A DNA stretch of 64,000 bases from Algoriphagus sp. A40 (GTDB taxonomy: Bacteria; Bacteroidota; Bacteroidia; Cytophagales; Cyclobacteriaceae). Under the pieces are notes generated by a model. The model saw only the letters and a program-made list of their open reading frames with translations. It searched no databases and was not told the DNA's origin. Position numbers and translations under genes: made by a program. The stretch lies in NCBI RefSeq assembly GCF_002002735.1, contig NZ_MUNY01000033.1:28836-92835 (forward strand). The letters are read 5' to 3'. Shown one piece after another: positions 38,331 through 45,759 of the stretch; position 1 is the first letter of the stretch, and each line of letters starts with the position of its first letter.

Positions 38331-38363
38331 AAAGCCTGATTGCTTGCAGTCGGGCTTTTTTTT
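38331..38363 (+). terminator. Rho-independent terminator after fabI
   Basis: AAAGCCTGA and TCGGGCTTT form a 9-bp stem (one G-T pair) followed by a T-run, 21 bases after the fabI stop. Confidence 0.9.
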
Positions 38364-38444
38364 GTGGATATCCGATCGTCTAATTTCCGTTTTTTCCTGA
38401 TGCTTTTTGTCCTATCTTATTGACACGAAAAAGCCATCAATACT

Positions 38445-40037
38445 ATGTTAAAACGAATTTTACTCACTGCTTTTGCAGGGATTGGATTGATTTTTCAGTC
38501 ATTCTGCCAGATCACTCCAGCTCCGCCCAGAGCGGAAGGCGAGGGGCCTTATACCAAACTGATTATTCGCGGAGTCATCCTAGTTGACGGGACAGGTGCA
38601 CCGCCAGTTGGCCCGGTGGATATTGTTGTTGAAAAGAACCGAATCACCCAGATCCAAACTGTAGGCTATCCCGGTCTTCCTATCAGTGAAAACCGACGTC
38701 CCAAGGCTGATGAAAACACAAAGGTTCTGGATTTGGAAGGCCATTACCTGCTTCCAGGGTTTGTGGATAGTCACGGACATATTGGAGGAACTGGACAGGG
38801 TACTCCTGCCGAGTACGTATATAAACTCTGGATGGCTCACGGCATCACAACCATTAAGGATCCCTCAGCCGGTAATGGATTGGATTGGGTTTTGGATCAG
38901 AAAAAGAAATCCCTTGCCAATGAAATAACGGCTCCGAGGATACTCGCTTACACTTCTTTTGGTCAGAAATCCGAGAAGCCCATCACTACTGCTGAACAGG
39001 CCAAGGCCTGGGTCAATGAAAACAAAGCCAAAGGTGCCGATGGCATTAAGTTTTTTGGGGCGAAACCTGAAGTCATGGAAGTGGCAATCGCCGAAAACAA
39101 AAGAATCGGACTTCGATCCATCATGCACCATCAGCAACTGGACGTTGCCAGATGGAATGTCCTGAATTCAGCCCGAGCCGGCCTGACATCTATGGAGCAT
39201 TGGTATGGTTTGCCGGAAGCACTTTTTGAAAATCAGACTATCCAAAATTTCCGTCTGGATTACAATTATCAAAATGAGCAGCACAGATTTGCCGAAGCGG
39301 GAAAACTCTGGAAACAAGCTGCCCCACCTTATTCAGATCATTGGAACAAAGTAATGAATGAATTGCTTGAGCTCGATTTTACTCTGGATCCGACTTTTAA
39401 TATCTATGAAGCTAACCGGGATCTGATGAGAGCCCGCACCCAAGAGTGGCATGCAGTGTATACGCTTCCCTCACTTTGGAAATTCTATGCGCCAAGCCGA
39501 CAATCCCATGGATCGTATTGGTTTGACTGGACCACAGAGGAGGAAGTTTTGTGGAAAGAAAACTACCGCCTTTGGATGACTTTTGTGAATGAATACAAAA
39601 ACCGTGGTGGCCGGGTTACAGCCGGATCTGACTCAGGGTTTATCTACCAGTTGTATGGATTTGCTTATATCCGGGAGTTGGAATTGTTGAGAGAGGCAGG
39701 GTTTCATCCATTGGAGGTGATCCGCTCGGCAACGATGTATGGTGCTGAGGCTTTGGGTATGGAAAAAGAAATCGGGACTGTTGAAGTAGGTAAATTGGCT
39801 GATTTTGTGATTTTGGAAGAAAATCCACTTCAGAACCTTAAAGTCCTCTACGGTACGGGTGCTATAAGAATCAACGAAAACAATGAACCGGTCCGGGTTG
39901 GTGGGGTCAAATACACCGTCAAAGACGGAATCGTGTATGATGCCAAAAAAATGCTGGAGGATGTCCGCAAAATCGTGGATGAGCAAAAAGCAAAGGATGG
40001 TGCTAAAATCACCCAACCAGGTTTGGATTGGGAATAA
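38445..40037 (+). CDS. Exported amidohydrolase-family protein
   Basis: 530 aa with a signal peptide (cleavage near FQSFCQ). The metal-binding HxH is in LPGFVDSHGHIGG; further ligands probably are the His in SIMHHQQLD and in SMEHWYGL, and the Asp in TAGSDSGF. The C-terminal part (KLADFVILEENPLQNLKVL) is the composite beta domain of metal-dependent hydrolases. The substrate (amide, imide or peptide) cannot be told. It follows a 134-base gap after fabI and is followed 100 bases later by an alpha/beta hydrolase. Confidence 0.85.
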   Translation: MLKRILLTAFAGIGLIFQSFCQITPAPPRAEGEGPYTKLIIRGVILVDGTGAPPVGPVDIVVEKNRITQIQTVGYPGLPISENRRPKADENTKVLDLEGHYLLPGFVDSHGHIGGTGQGTPAEYVYKLWMAHGITTIKDPSAGNGLDWVLDQKKKSLANEITAPRILAYTSFGQKSEKPITTAEQAKAWVNENKAKGADGIKFFGAKPEVMEVAIAENKRIGLRSIMHHQQLDVARWNVLNSARAGLTSMEHWYGLPEALFENQTIQNFRLDYNYQNEQHRFAEAGKLWKQAAPPYSDHWNKVMNELLELDFTLDPTFNIYEANRDLMRARTQEWHAVYTLPSLWKFYAPSRQSHGSYWFDWTTEEEVLWKENYRLWMTFVNEYKNRGGRVTAGSDSGFIYQLYGFAYIRELELLREAGFHPLEVIRSATMYGAEALGMEKEIGTVEVGKLADFVILEENPLQNLKVLYGTGAIRINENNEPVRVGGVKYTVKDGIVYDAKKMLEDVRKIVDEQKAKDGAKITQPGLDWE

Positions 40038-40137
40038 GTCTGAAAATTTGAACTTATCGATGGAGAATGGGAGAAATTTAAACCTCCCGTTCTTTATTTT
40101 TTATATTCACTATTCAACCCGATATTCATTCATTTTT

Positions 40138-40938
40138 ATGCCTACCATCCAAGCCAACGGAGTCAAGCTTTTCTATGTTGAAAAAGGGTCCGGAAATGAG
40201 ACAATCGTTTTTTCACATGGGCTTCTTTGGAGTCATCGGATGTTTCAAGCTCAGATTGATTTTTTGAGTAAAAACTACCGGGTCATCGCCTATGATCACC
40301 GAGGGCAAGGGCAAAGTGAAGTCAAGGGACCATTCGACCTGGAGACTGTAGCTGAAGATTCCGCTGCACTGATCACGGAACTTTCCCAAGGTCCGGTACA
40401 TTTTGCGGGACTTTCTATGGGTGGATTTGTCGGAATGAGACTTGCGGCCCGGCATCCTAAATTGATCAAAAGTCTTATTTTGTTGGAAACCTCAGCCAAT
40501 TCTGAACCGGTCGAAAATCTCCCAAAATACAAAACCTTGAATGGTATTGTGAAATGGCTGGGAGTCATTCCTCCCGTTGCCAGCAAAGTGATGCATATCA
40601 TGTTTGCGGAGAGTTGGCTCTCAAATGCAGCCAATACCGCTTCCATTAAATATTGGAAAAAGGAATTGGCTTCAAATAAAAAGACCATCACCGGACCGGT
40701 TGAGGGGGTGATTTACAGGAAAGGAATTGAAGACGAATTATCTAAAATCTCCTGCCCAACCCTGATAATTGTCGGTGACGAAGATGTGGCCACCAAACCT
40801 GAAAAAGCCAAATACATTCAGATGGCCATCACAGGGGCGAGTTTGCAATTGATTTCAGGAGCAGGACACAGTTCTTGCATCGAGAAGCCTGAAATTGTTA
40901 ATGATTTATTGGCAGAATGGCTCAAGGAAAGGACATAG
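40138..40938 (+). CDS. Alpha/beta-fold hydrolase
   Basis: 266 aa. The nucleophile elbow is FAGLSMGGFVGM (Ser), the acid is probably Asp in IVGDEDVATKP and the base is His in SGAGHSSCIEKP. The HGLLWSHRMF segment is the oxyanion-hole loop and YDHRGQGQSE the following block. It has no signal peptide, so it is cytoplasmic. It begins at the ATG at 40138; upstream open frame overlaps the amidohydrolase and has no start support. The substrate is not known. Confidence 0.88.
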   Translation: MPTIQANGVKLFYVEKGSGNETIVFSHGLLWSHRMFQAQIDFLSKNYRVIAYDHRGQGQSEVKGPFDLETVAEDSAALITELSQGPVHFAGLSMGGFVGMRLAARHPKLIKSLILLETSANSEPVENLPKYKTLNGIVKWLGVIPPVASKVMHIMFAESWLSNAANTASIKYWKKELASNKKTITGPVEGVIYRKGIEDELSKISCPTLIIVGDEDVATKPEKAKYIQMAITGASLQLISGAGHSSCIEKPEIVNDLLAEWLKERT

Positions 40939-41164
40939 ATGGAATCCTTTTTTGGATTGAGGAGAAAGTGCGGGTTACAGAGATCCAATTAACAGGAGTA
41001 AAGGCAAAGGTGAAGTTGACGTGTTGGATCTTTTCTTAGTTTTTGTGTGATTTTGCCAAGTGGATTTTGGTTTTATTTTTTAGCCGGTATATCCATTTTT
41101 TGCTTCAATTGGGCCATTTTTTAGATTCGAAGTGATTAAGCATCAAAGTTTTTATGATTTTTCT

Positions 41165-41207
41165 TTTGGCATGTGAAACCTTTTTTTACATTTGTATGTA
41201 TATACAT
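41165..41207 (+). promoter_or_regulatory. MarR gene promoter with overlapping operator palindrome
   Basis: TTTG (41165-41168), an 18-base gap and TACATTTG (41187-41194) form a strong Bacteroidetes promoter. The perfect 12-base palindrome ATGTATATACAT (41196-41207) directly follows the -7 box, where transcription should start. Its position fits autorepression by the MarR protein encoded 20 bases downstream. Confidence 0.75.
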
Positions 41208-41227
41208 TAAAATCAATTGTAAATAAA

Positions 41228-41680
41228 ATGGGCAAGATCGAAGATGCTATTCAGCAGAAAGAATTCAAAGATCAGTTTAACAAAGCCGTGGTGAATCTGA
41301 TTTTCACGCATAGTTATTTGGTGACTGCTCAGAGTGTGCTGTTCAAGCCCCATGATCTTTCTCCTGAGCAATACAATGTCTTGAGAATATTGAAAGGTCA
41401 GAACGGAGTGCCCACGACGGTGTCCTCCATTCAAGATCGCATGCTGAACAAAATGTCCAATGCTTCCCGTCTGGTAGAAAAACTGAAGATGAAAGGTCTT
41501 GTCGAAAGAAATGAATGTCCGGCGGATCGGAGGCAAGTGGATATCCTGATTACAGAGAAAGGGCTTGAATTGCTGAAAACGATTCAAAAGCAAGTGGAGG
41601 AAAGTAACGTCCAATATATCAATCTGACGAATGACGAGGCGATCCAGCTCAATGATTTGTTGGACAAGCTGAGGGGTTAA
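41228..41680 (+). CDS. MarR family transcriptional regulator (MhqR-like context)
   Basis: 150 aa from the ATG at 41228. The winged-helix core is LSPEQYNVLRILKGQ, VSSIQDRMLNKMSNASRLVEKLK (recognition helix) and GLVERNECPADRRQVDILIT (wing with the DRR motif). It lies first in a cluster with a YceI protein, a VOC ring-cleaving dioxygenase and a carboxylesterase. The last two match MhqO and MhqD of Bacillus, which are controlled by MhqR of this family. A quinone/electrophile-sensing role is inferred from the neighbours. Confidence 0.88.
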   Translation: MGKIEDAIQQKEFKDQFNKAVVNLIFTHSYLVTAQSVLFKPHDLSPEQYNVLRILKGQNGVPTTVSSIQDRMLNKMSNASRLVEKLKMKGLVERNECPADRRQVDILITEKGLELLKTIQKQVEESNVQYINLTNDEAIQLNDLLDKLRG

Positions 41681-41687
41681 AAAAATT

Positions 41688-41705
41688 TAGACAAATAAAT
41701 GTCTA
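41688..41705 (+). promoter_or_regulatory. Inverted repeat upstream of yceI-like gene (possible operator)
   Basis: TAGACA-aataaa-TGTCTA is a perfect 6-bp inverted repeat starting 8 bases after the MarR stop. It is a candidate binding site for the MarR protein or part of a second promoter; its sequence differs from the palindrome at 41196-41207, so a common regulator is not proven. Confidence 0.45.
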
Positions 41706-41759
41706 TACAAATAATGTGAACACAAATTAATTTTCAAAAACAAATAAATAAGACCAATT

Positions 41760-42314
41760 ATGAGCACTACAAAATGGAGTATCGACACAACTCACTCAGA
41801 AGTATCTTTCAAAGTGAAGCACTTGGTGATTTCAACTGTTACAGGTTTTTTCAAGGAATTTGAAGGAGCTGCAGAATCTGCCAATGACGATTTCGAAGGA
41901 GCAAAAGTGAGCTTTGCCGCAGAAGTAAACAGCATCAATACCAATCAGAAAGACCGGGATGCGCACTTGAAATCTGCGGATTTCTTTGATGCAGAGAATT
42001 ATCCTAAATTGACTTTCTCTGGAAATGTCACCAAAGTAGGCGGCGAGCACAAGCTGGTTGGCGAACTGGAAATCCGGGGAAATAAGAAGGAAGTAGAACT
42101 TGATGTGGAGTTTGGCGGAGTAGTGGCTGATCCTTGGGGACAGACCAAAGCCGGATTTGAGATCGAAGGCAAAATTTCCCGAAAAGAGTTTGGTTTGACT
42201 TGGTCTGCAGTGACCGAAGCAGGAAGTGTGGTGGTCAGTGATCAAGTAAGATTGCATCTGAGCGTCCAGCTGGTCAAACAACCAGTAGAAGTTTCCGAAG
42301 AAGCTATAGCGTAA
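41760..42314 (+). CDS. YceI family protein
   Basis: 184 aa lipocalin-like protein that may bind isoprenoid or other lipophilic molecules. The WSIDTTHSEVSFKVKHLVIS opening, the repeated beta-strands and LTFSGNVTKVGGEHKLVGE are typical of YceI. No signal peptide is seen, so this member is cytoplasmic. It follows the MarR gene by 79 bases and is separated from the dioxygenase by a terminator. Confidence 0.92.
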   Translation: MSTTKWSIDTTHSEVSFKVKHLVISTVTGFFKEFEGAAESANDDFEGAKVSFAAEVNSINTNQKDRDAHLKSADFFDAENYPKLTFSGNVTKVGGEHKLVGELEIRGNKKEVELDVEFGGVVADPWGQTKAGFEIEGKISRKEFGLTWSAVTEAGSVVVSDQVRLHLSVQLVKQPVEVSEEAIA

Positions 42315-42320
42315 CTAACG

Positions 42321-42346
42321 AAAGCTGCCTTCGGGCAGCTTTTTTT
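42321..42346 (+). terminator. Rho-independent terminator after yceI-like gene
   Basis: AAGCTGCC-ttc-GGGCAGCTT hairpin followed by seven T, 6 bases after the stop. It separates the MarR/YceI part from the dioxygenase/esterase part, though partial read-through is possible. Confidence 0.92.
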
Positions 42347-42370
42347 AACCCAAAAAAGAAAGGAACAACC

Positions 42371-43321
42371 ATGAAACCATTAATCACCGGCATCCATCAC
42401 ATCACAGCGATTGCCGGAAATCCTCAACAGAATGTCGATTTCTACTCCGGAATCTTGGGATTGAGGTTGGTGAAGAAGACCATCAACTTTGATGCTCCCG
42501 ACGTCTATCACTTTTATTTTGGTGATGAGTTGGGCAGACCGGGGACGGTTTTCACTACTTTCCCGTTCACAGGCGCAAGAAAAGGCTCCAAAGGAACGGG
42601 GGAGCTGACTTATACGGCCTTTTCCATCGGGAAAGATTCATTGGACTATTGGATAGAGCGTTTGAAGAAATTCGGAATCACGATTTCGGATGTTCAAACC
42701 AGATTTGGAGAAAGGCTGGTCCGATTTGAAGACCATGACAGCATGGGAATAGAGCTTGTTGCCAATGATCAGGATGACCGGCCGGGATGGACTTATGGTC
42801 ATATTCCGGCACAGCATTCGATCAGAGGATTCTATGGAGCGACATTGAATCTTCGTGCCAAAGAACTGACGGAGCAGCTTTTGACCCGTCACATGGACTA
42901 CCGATTGATAGGTCAGGAAGGCGAAAGATTTCGATACGGAACCCAAGGGAAGCCGGGTGATATCGTTGATATTGTCATCGACAAGTCCGGAAACCGTGGT
43001 GTACAAAGTGCTGGAACGATCCACCACATTGCGTTCCGAACTGCAAATGCCACTTCTCAGCTAGCAATTCAAGAAATCTTGATGCAAAATGGATACATGG
43101 TAACCGAGGTCAAGGACCGAAACTACTTCAAGTCAATCTATTTCCGAGAGCCGGGAGGAGTTTTGTTTGAGGTGGCTACGGATGAACCCGGTTTTGCGAT
43201 TGATGAAGATGAGGCACATTTGGGAGAATTGATTAAGCTACCGGAATGGGCTGAGCCAAGCAGGGAAAAGATCGAAAAGAATTTGACCCCAGTTAAACTG
43301 GATATCGAAGCTTATGCTTGA
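42371..43321 (+). CDS. Ring-cleaving dioxygenase, VOC superfamily (MhqO-like)
   Basis: 316 aa with two glyoxalase/VOC modules (about 5-140 and 150-300). The first starts ITGIHHITAIAGNPQQNVDFY; the second contains GTIHHIAFRTAN. Putative metal ligands are His in GIHHIT, His in TIHHIAF and Glu in PGGVLFEVAT. The overall pattern matches MhqO/MhqA-type extradiol dioxygenases that act on hydroquinones. The next gene overlaps by 8 bases. Confidence 0.9.
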   Translation: MKPLITGIHHITAIAGNPQQNVDFYSGILGLRLVKKTINFDAPDVYHFYFGDELGRPGTVFTTFPFTGARKGSKGTGELTYTAFSIGKDSLDYWIERLKKFGITISDVQTRFGERLVRFEDHDSMGIELVANDQDDRPGWTYGHIPAQHSIRGFYGATLNLRAKELTEQLLTRHMDYRLIGQEGERFRYGTQGKPGDIVDIVIDKSGNRGVQSAGTIHHIAFRTANATSQLAIQEILMQNGYMVTEVKDRNYFKSIYFREPGGVLFEVATDEPGFAIDEDEAHLGELIKLPEWAEPSREKIEKNLTPVKLDIEAYA

Positions 43322-43925
43322 GATAAAGAGAAAAGGGCTTCCGTTGTCCGAGGCAAAAAAGGCAATAATCATGATTCATGGTCGTGGTGCAACCGCTGAA
43401 AGTATTCTTTCGCTCGTTCCCCACCTCAATTTGACCGATTATGCAATTTTGGCACCTCAGGCGAACGGAAATTCCTGGTATCCGTTTGGGTTTATGGCTT
43501 CTGATGAGGGCAATAAAGTTGCGCTTGAAAATTCCCTGAAGGTTCTAAAAGAAGTTTGGGACGAAATTCTTTATTCAGGCATTGCTCCAGAAAACGTAGT
43601 TGTTCTTGGTTTTTCACAGGGAGCTTGCTTGAGCCTGGAGTTTTCGGCTCGGAATGCTCAAAAAATGGGTGGAATCGTAGCATTTACCGGAGGATTGATC
43701 GGTGAAAAACTGAAGCCTGAAAATTATTCAGGTGATTTTCAGGGAACTTCCATATACATCGGTAGCAGTGAACGTGATTTTCACGTCTCTGCCAAAAGGA
43801 TCACCGATTCGGCAGATTTGCTCCGCAAAATGGGGGCTGAGATAAAAGTAGAATTATTTGATGACCCGGATCACACGATCAGGGAAGAAGAAATAAACTG
43901 GGTAAACCAAAAGATTTTCTTGTAA
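43314..43925 (+). CDS. Phospholipase/carboxylesterase family hydrolase (MhqD-like)
   Basis: 203 aa alpha/beta hydrolase. The oxyanion loop is IMIHGRGATAES, the nucleophile Ser is in LGFSQGACLSLEF, the acid is probably Asp in SERDFHVSA and the base is His in DDPDHTIREEE. The length fits the YpfH/MhqD esterase family. It overlaps the dioxygenase gene by 8 bases (ATGCTTGA), so the two are translated together, as for mhqO and mhqD in Bacillus. Confidence 0.9.
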   Translation: MLEIKRKGLPLSEAKKAIIMIHGRGATAESILSLVPHLNLTDYAILAPQANGNSWYPFGFMASDEGNKVALENSLKVLKEVWDEILYSGIAPENVVVLGFSQGACLSLEFSARNAQKMGGIVAFTGGLIGEKLKPENYSGDFQGTSIYIGSSERDFHVSAKRITDSADLLRKMGAEIKVELFDDPDHTIREEEINWVNQKIFL

Positions 43926-43944
43926 GGTCTATTTAGTTTAAAAA

Positions 43945-43974
43945 GTCCCCGGCAGGTTGCCGGGGTATTTTTTT
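43945..43974 (+). terminator. Rho-independent terminator after the carboxylesterase gene
   Basis: CCCCGGCA-ggt-TGCCGGGG (43947-43965), an 8-bp GC-rich stem, then a T-rich run. Confidence 0.93.
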
Positions 43975-44037
43975 GCTTGATTCATTGAAAGCCACTCAAA
44001 AATCAGCTTAAGTCTGCGATGAAAGGCTTCAATTTTG

Positions 44038-44142
44038 GCTTAATAATTATTTTGTAAGTGACTGAAAATAAACAAAATGGCATCTATATTTGAAATTTAC
44101 TTAATGTATTGAGTAAATTTACTCAGTACATTGAGTAAAATG
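44038..44142 (+). repeat. Upstream 105-bp direct repeat of the ATPase cassette
   Basis: This segment ends in the ATG of the ATPase gene and aligns without gaps to 45370-45474 (exact offset 1332, 75 of 105 identical by hand count). It starts GCTTAATAATT and contains the perfect palindrome GAGTAAATTTACTC (44111-44124) with further TTTACT / TGAGTAAA half-sites on both sides. It probably holds the promoter and operator of the ATPase gene. Confidence 0.85.
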
Positions 44143-45342
44143 GAAATGACTTACCAGAGGCCTGAAAAAATCCAGATTCAAAACCGACTCCAGCATGAGC
44201 CCCGCAGGTTTATCCAGGTGATTTATGGCCCTCGCCAAGTCGGCAAGACAACCTTGGCCCGTCAGGTAATCCGAGATTTGAATATTCCCCATTCCCTGGA
44301 GGCTGCAGATGCGGTGCCTGCCAGTGATCAGGTATGGATTGCACAGCAATGGGAAAATGCCCGGGCAAAGCAGCAGCTTTCGTCCGAGACTCCCTACCTC
44401 TTGGTCATCGATGAAGTGCAAAAGATCGACAACTGGAGTGAGCAGGTCAAAGCCGAGTGGGATCGGGATACGATGGAAGAGCGGGACATTCGGGTGATCT
44501 TGCTTGGATCTTCGCGATTGATGCTTCAGCAGGGATTGACAGAGTCCTTGGCTGGGAGATTCGAGGCGATGTATTTGGGACATTGGTCGTATGGTGAAAT
44601 GAAGGAAGCCTTCGGTCTCAGTCCCGAAGAATACATCTGGTATGGAGGATATCCCGGCGCGATTGCGCTTAAAGAAGACGAAGATCGCTGGAAAAGCTAC
44701 GTGCGGGATTCCCTACTCGAAACCAGTATTTCCAGGGATATCCTGATGCTGACCCGAGTCGACAAGCCGGCACTGATGAAGCGGCTGTTTGAGATTGGGT
44801 CGGCCTATTCCGGTCAGGTGCTCAGCTTCACCAAAGTGATGGGTCAACTTGCCGATGCCGGCAATACAACTACGCTGTCCAATTACCTGGAACTGCTCAA
44901 TGAAGCCGGGTTGTTGGGAGGGCTGGAAAAATACAGCCCCAATCTGGTCCGCAAGAGATCTTCCAGTCCCAAATTCATGGTGCATAATACCGCCATCATG
45001 TCCGGAATTTCCAATGAGACCTTTGAAACACTGCAGGCAGATCACAAAGCCTGGGGCCGATGGGTGGAGTCCGCTGTCGGAGCACATCTGCTCAATCAGT
45101 CTTTCAAAGACAAAAAAATTTCCATCTACTATTGGAGGGAGGGAAATGATGAGGTGGATTTTGTGGTCGAATACAAAAAGCGCATCATTGCTTTGGAGGT
45201 GAAAACTTCTAAAGTTGGGGGTCTGAGCGGAAAGAATGCTTTTGTCAAGACCTACAAACCGGAAAAGGCCCTGGTCATCGGCACGGATGGGATTCCTTGG
45301 GAAGACTTCCTTCAGATGGATATTGTGAGTTTGTATTCCTAA
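44140..45342 (+). CDS. AAA ATPase with C-terminal DUF4143 domain
   Basis: 400 aa from the ATG at 44140. The N-terminal P-loop domain has Walker A YGPRQVGKTTLARQV (about residue 30) and Walker B LVIDEVQKI. Sensor-type LLGSSRLML follows. The C-terminal DUF4143 domain (about 220-390) ends in an Mrr-like restriction-endonuclease fold with EVDFVVEYKKRIIALEVKTS, which contains the D-E-x-K-type residues of nuclease folds. Such proteins are widespread, multi-copy and of unknown role. This one sits between two direct repeats. Confidence 0.9.
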   Translation: MEMTYQRPEKIQIQNRLQHEPRRFIQVIYGPRQVGKTTLARQVIRDLNIPHSLEAADAVPASDQVWIAQQWENARAKQQLSSETPYLLVIDEVQKIDNWSEQVKAEWDRDTMEERDIRVILLGSSRLMLQQGLTESLAGRFEAMYLGHWSYGEMKEAFGLSPEEYIWYGGYPGAIALKEDEDRWKSYVRDSLLETSISRDILMLTRVDKPALMKRLFEIGSAYSGQVLSFTKVMGQLADAGNTTTLSNYLELLNEAGLLGGLEKYSPNLVRKRSSSPKFMVHNTAIMSGISNETFETLQADHKAWGRWVESAVGAHLLNQSFKDKKISIYYWREGNDEVDFVVEYKKRIIALEVKTSKVGGLSGKNAFVKTYKPEKALVIGTDGIPWEDFLQMDIVSLYS

Positions 45343-45344
45343 AA

Positions 45345-45368
45345 GACAGTCATTTTGGCTGTCTTTTT
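45345..45368 (+). terminator. Rho-independent terminator after the ATPase gene
   Basis: GACAG-tcattttgg-CTGTC (45345-45363) followed by TTTTT, starting right after the stop codon at 45342. Confidence 0.8.
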
Positions 45369-45369
45369 C

Positions 45370-45474
45370 GCTTAATAATTGTTTTGTAAATACCTGTAAA
45401 TCAATAATTAAAACCACTTTTTTTAAATTTACTCAATGTAATGAGTAAAATTACTCAATAAGATAAGTAAATCG
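45370..45474 (+). repeat. Downstream 105-bp direct repeat of the ATPase cassette
   Basis: Second copy of the 44038-44142 repeat, with GCTTAATAATT at the start and GAGTAAAATTACTC at 45443-45456. It has the layout of the ATPase promoter region, but no ATPase gene follows, so it may be the remnant of a lost tandem copy or the other end of a moved cassette. Confidence 0.85.
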
Positions 45475-45560
45475 GATTTCATGTATTTTTTTCGAGATTT
45501 GGAGAATTTGTTCCCGCATATTTTCGCAGAAAAAGACACAGATTTCTTGAATAACTAGCG

Positions 45561-45675
45561 CAAGTCTTTCGACTTGTGCTTAGGATAATGCAGTCTTTGG
45601 ACTGTCTCAATCATAGATTAATAGTTAAACAGCAGTCTGAAGACTGCATTACAGTGGTCCAAGTCAGAAGACTTG
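45561..45675. repeat. Mirrored palindrome element (REP-like doublet)
   Basis: Four hairpins in order A-B-B'-A': CAAGTC-tttc-GACTTG (45561-45576), CAGTC-tttg-GACTG (45591-45604), GCAGTC-tga-GACTGC-type (45632-45646) and CAAGTC-agaa-GACTTG (45660-45675). The first two units and the reverse complement of the last two align with each other, so the whole is a large imperfect inverted repeat of about 44-bp arms. Confidence 0.85.
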
Positions 45676-45724
45676 AACCATTCTGGGTCCTAAAGCTTGA
45701 ACCAAATGATCTGCGGGAATTTTC

Positions 45725-45755
45725 TTCTTGTGCCTTAGTGCCTTTGTGGCGAACC
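45725..45755 (-). repeat. Short dispersed repeat at the sbcC 3' end
   Basis: TTCTTGTGCCTTAGTGCC with TTTGTGGCGAACC following, ending 4 bases before the sbcC stop codon (45760-45762). A related copy lies at 56476-56506 beside the ppx/gppA stop. On the minus strand it reads like the CCACAAAGGCACTAAGGCAC type repeat that I know from many Bacteroidetes. Confidence 0.7.
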
Positions 45756-45759
45756 TTTC

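Larger units (their letters stand above)
45475..45759. other. Non-coding interval with repeats, no gene seen
   Basis: Between the second direct repeat and the sbcC stop codon I find no convincing reading frame. It holds the mirrored hairpin element at 45561-45675 and the CTTAGTGCCTTTGTGGC repeat at 45725-45755. No promoter or terminator for sbcC is visible here. Confidence 0.6.

Noticed and set aside
42321..42346. Hairpin between yceI-like and dioxygenase genes as an attenuator or riboswitch
   Set aside because: It is a simple stem-loop with a T-run, a plain terminator; no alternative pairing partner was seen.
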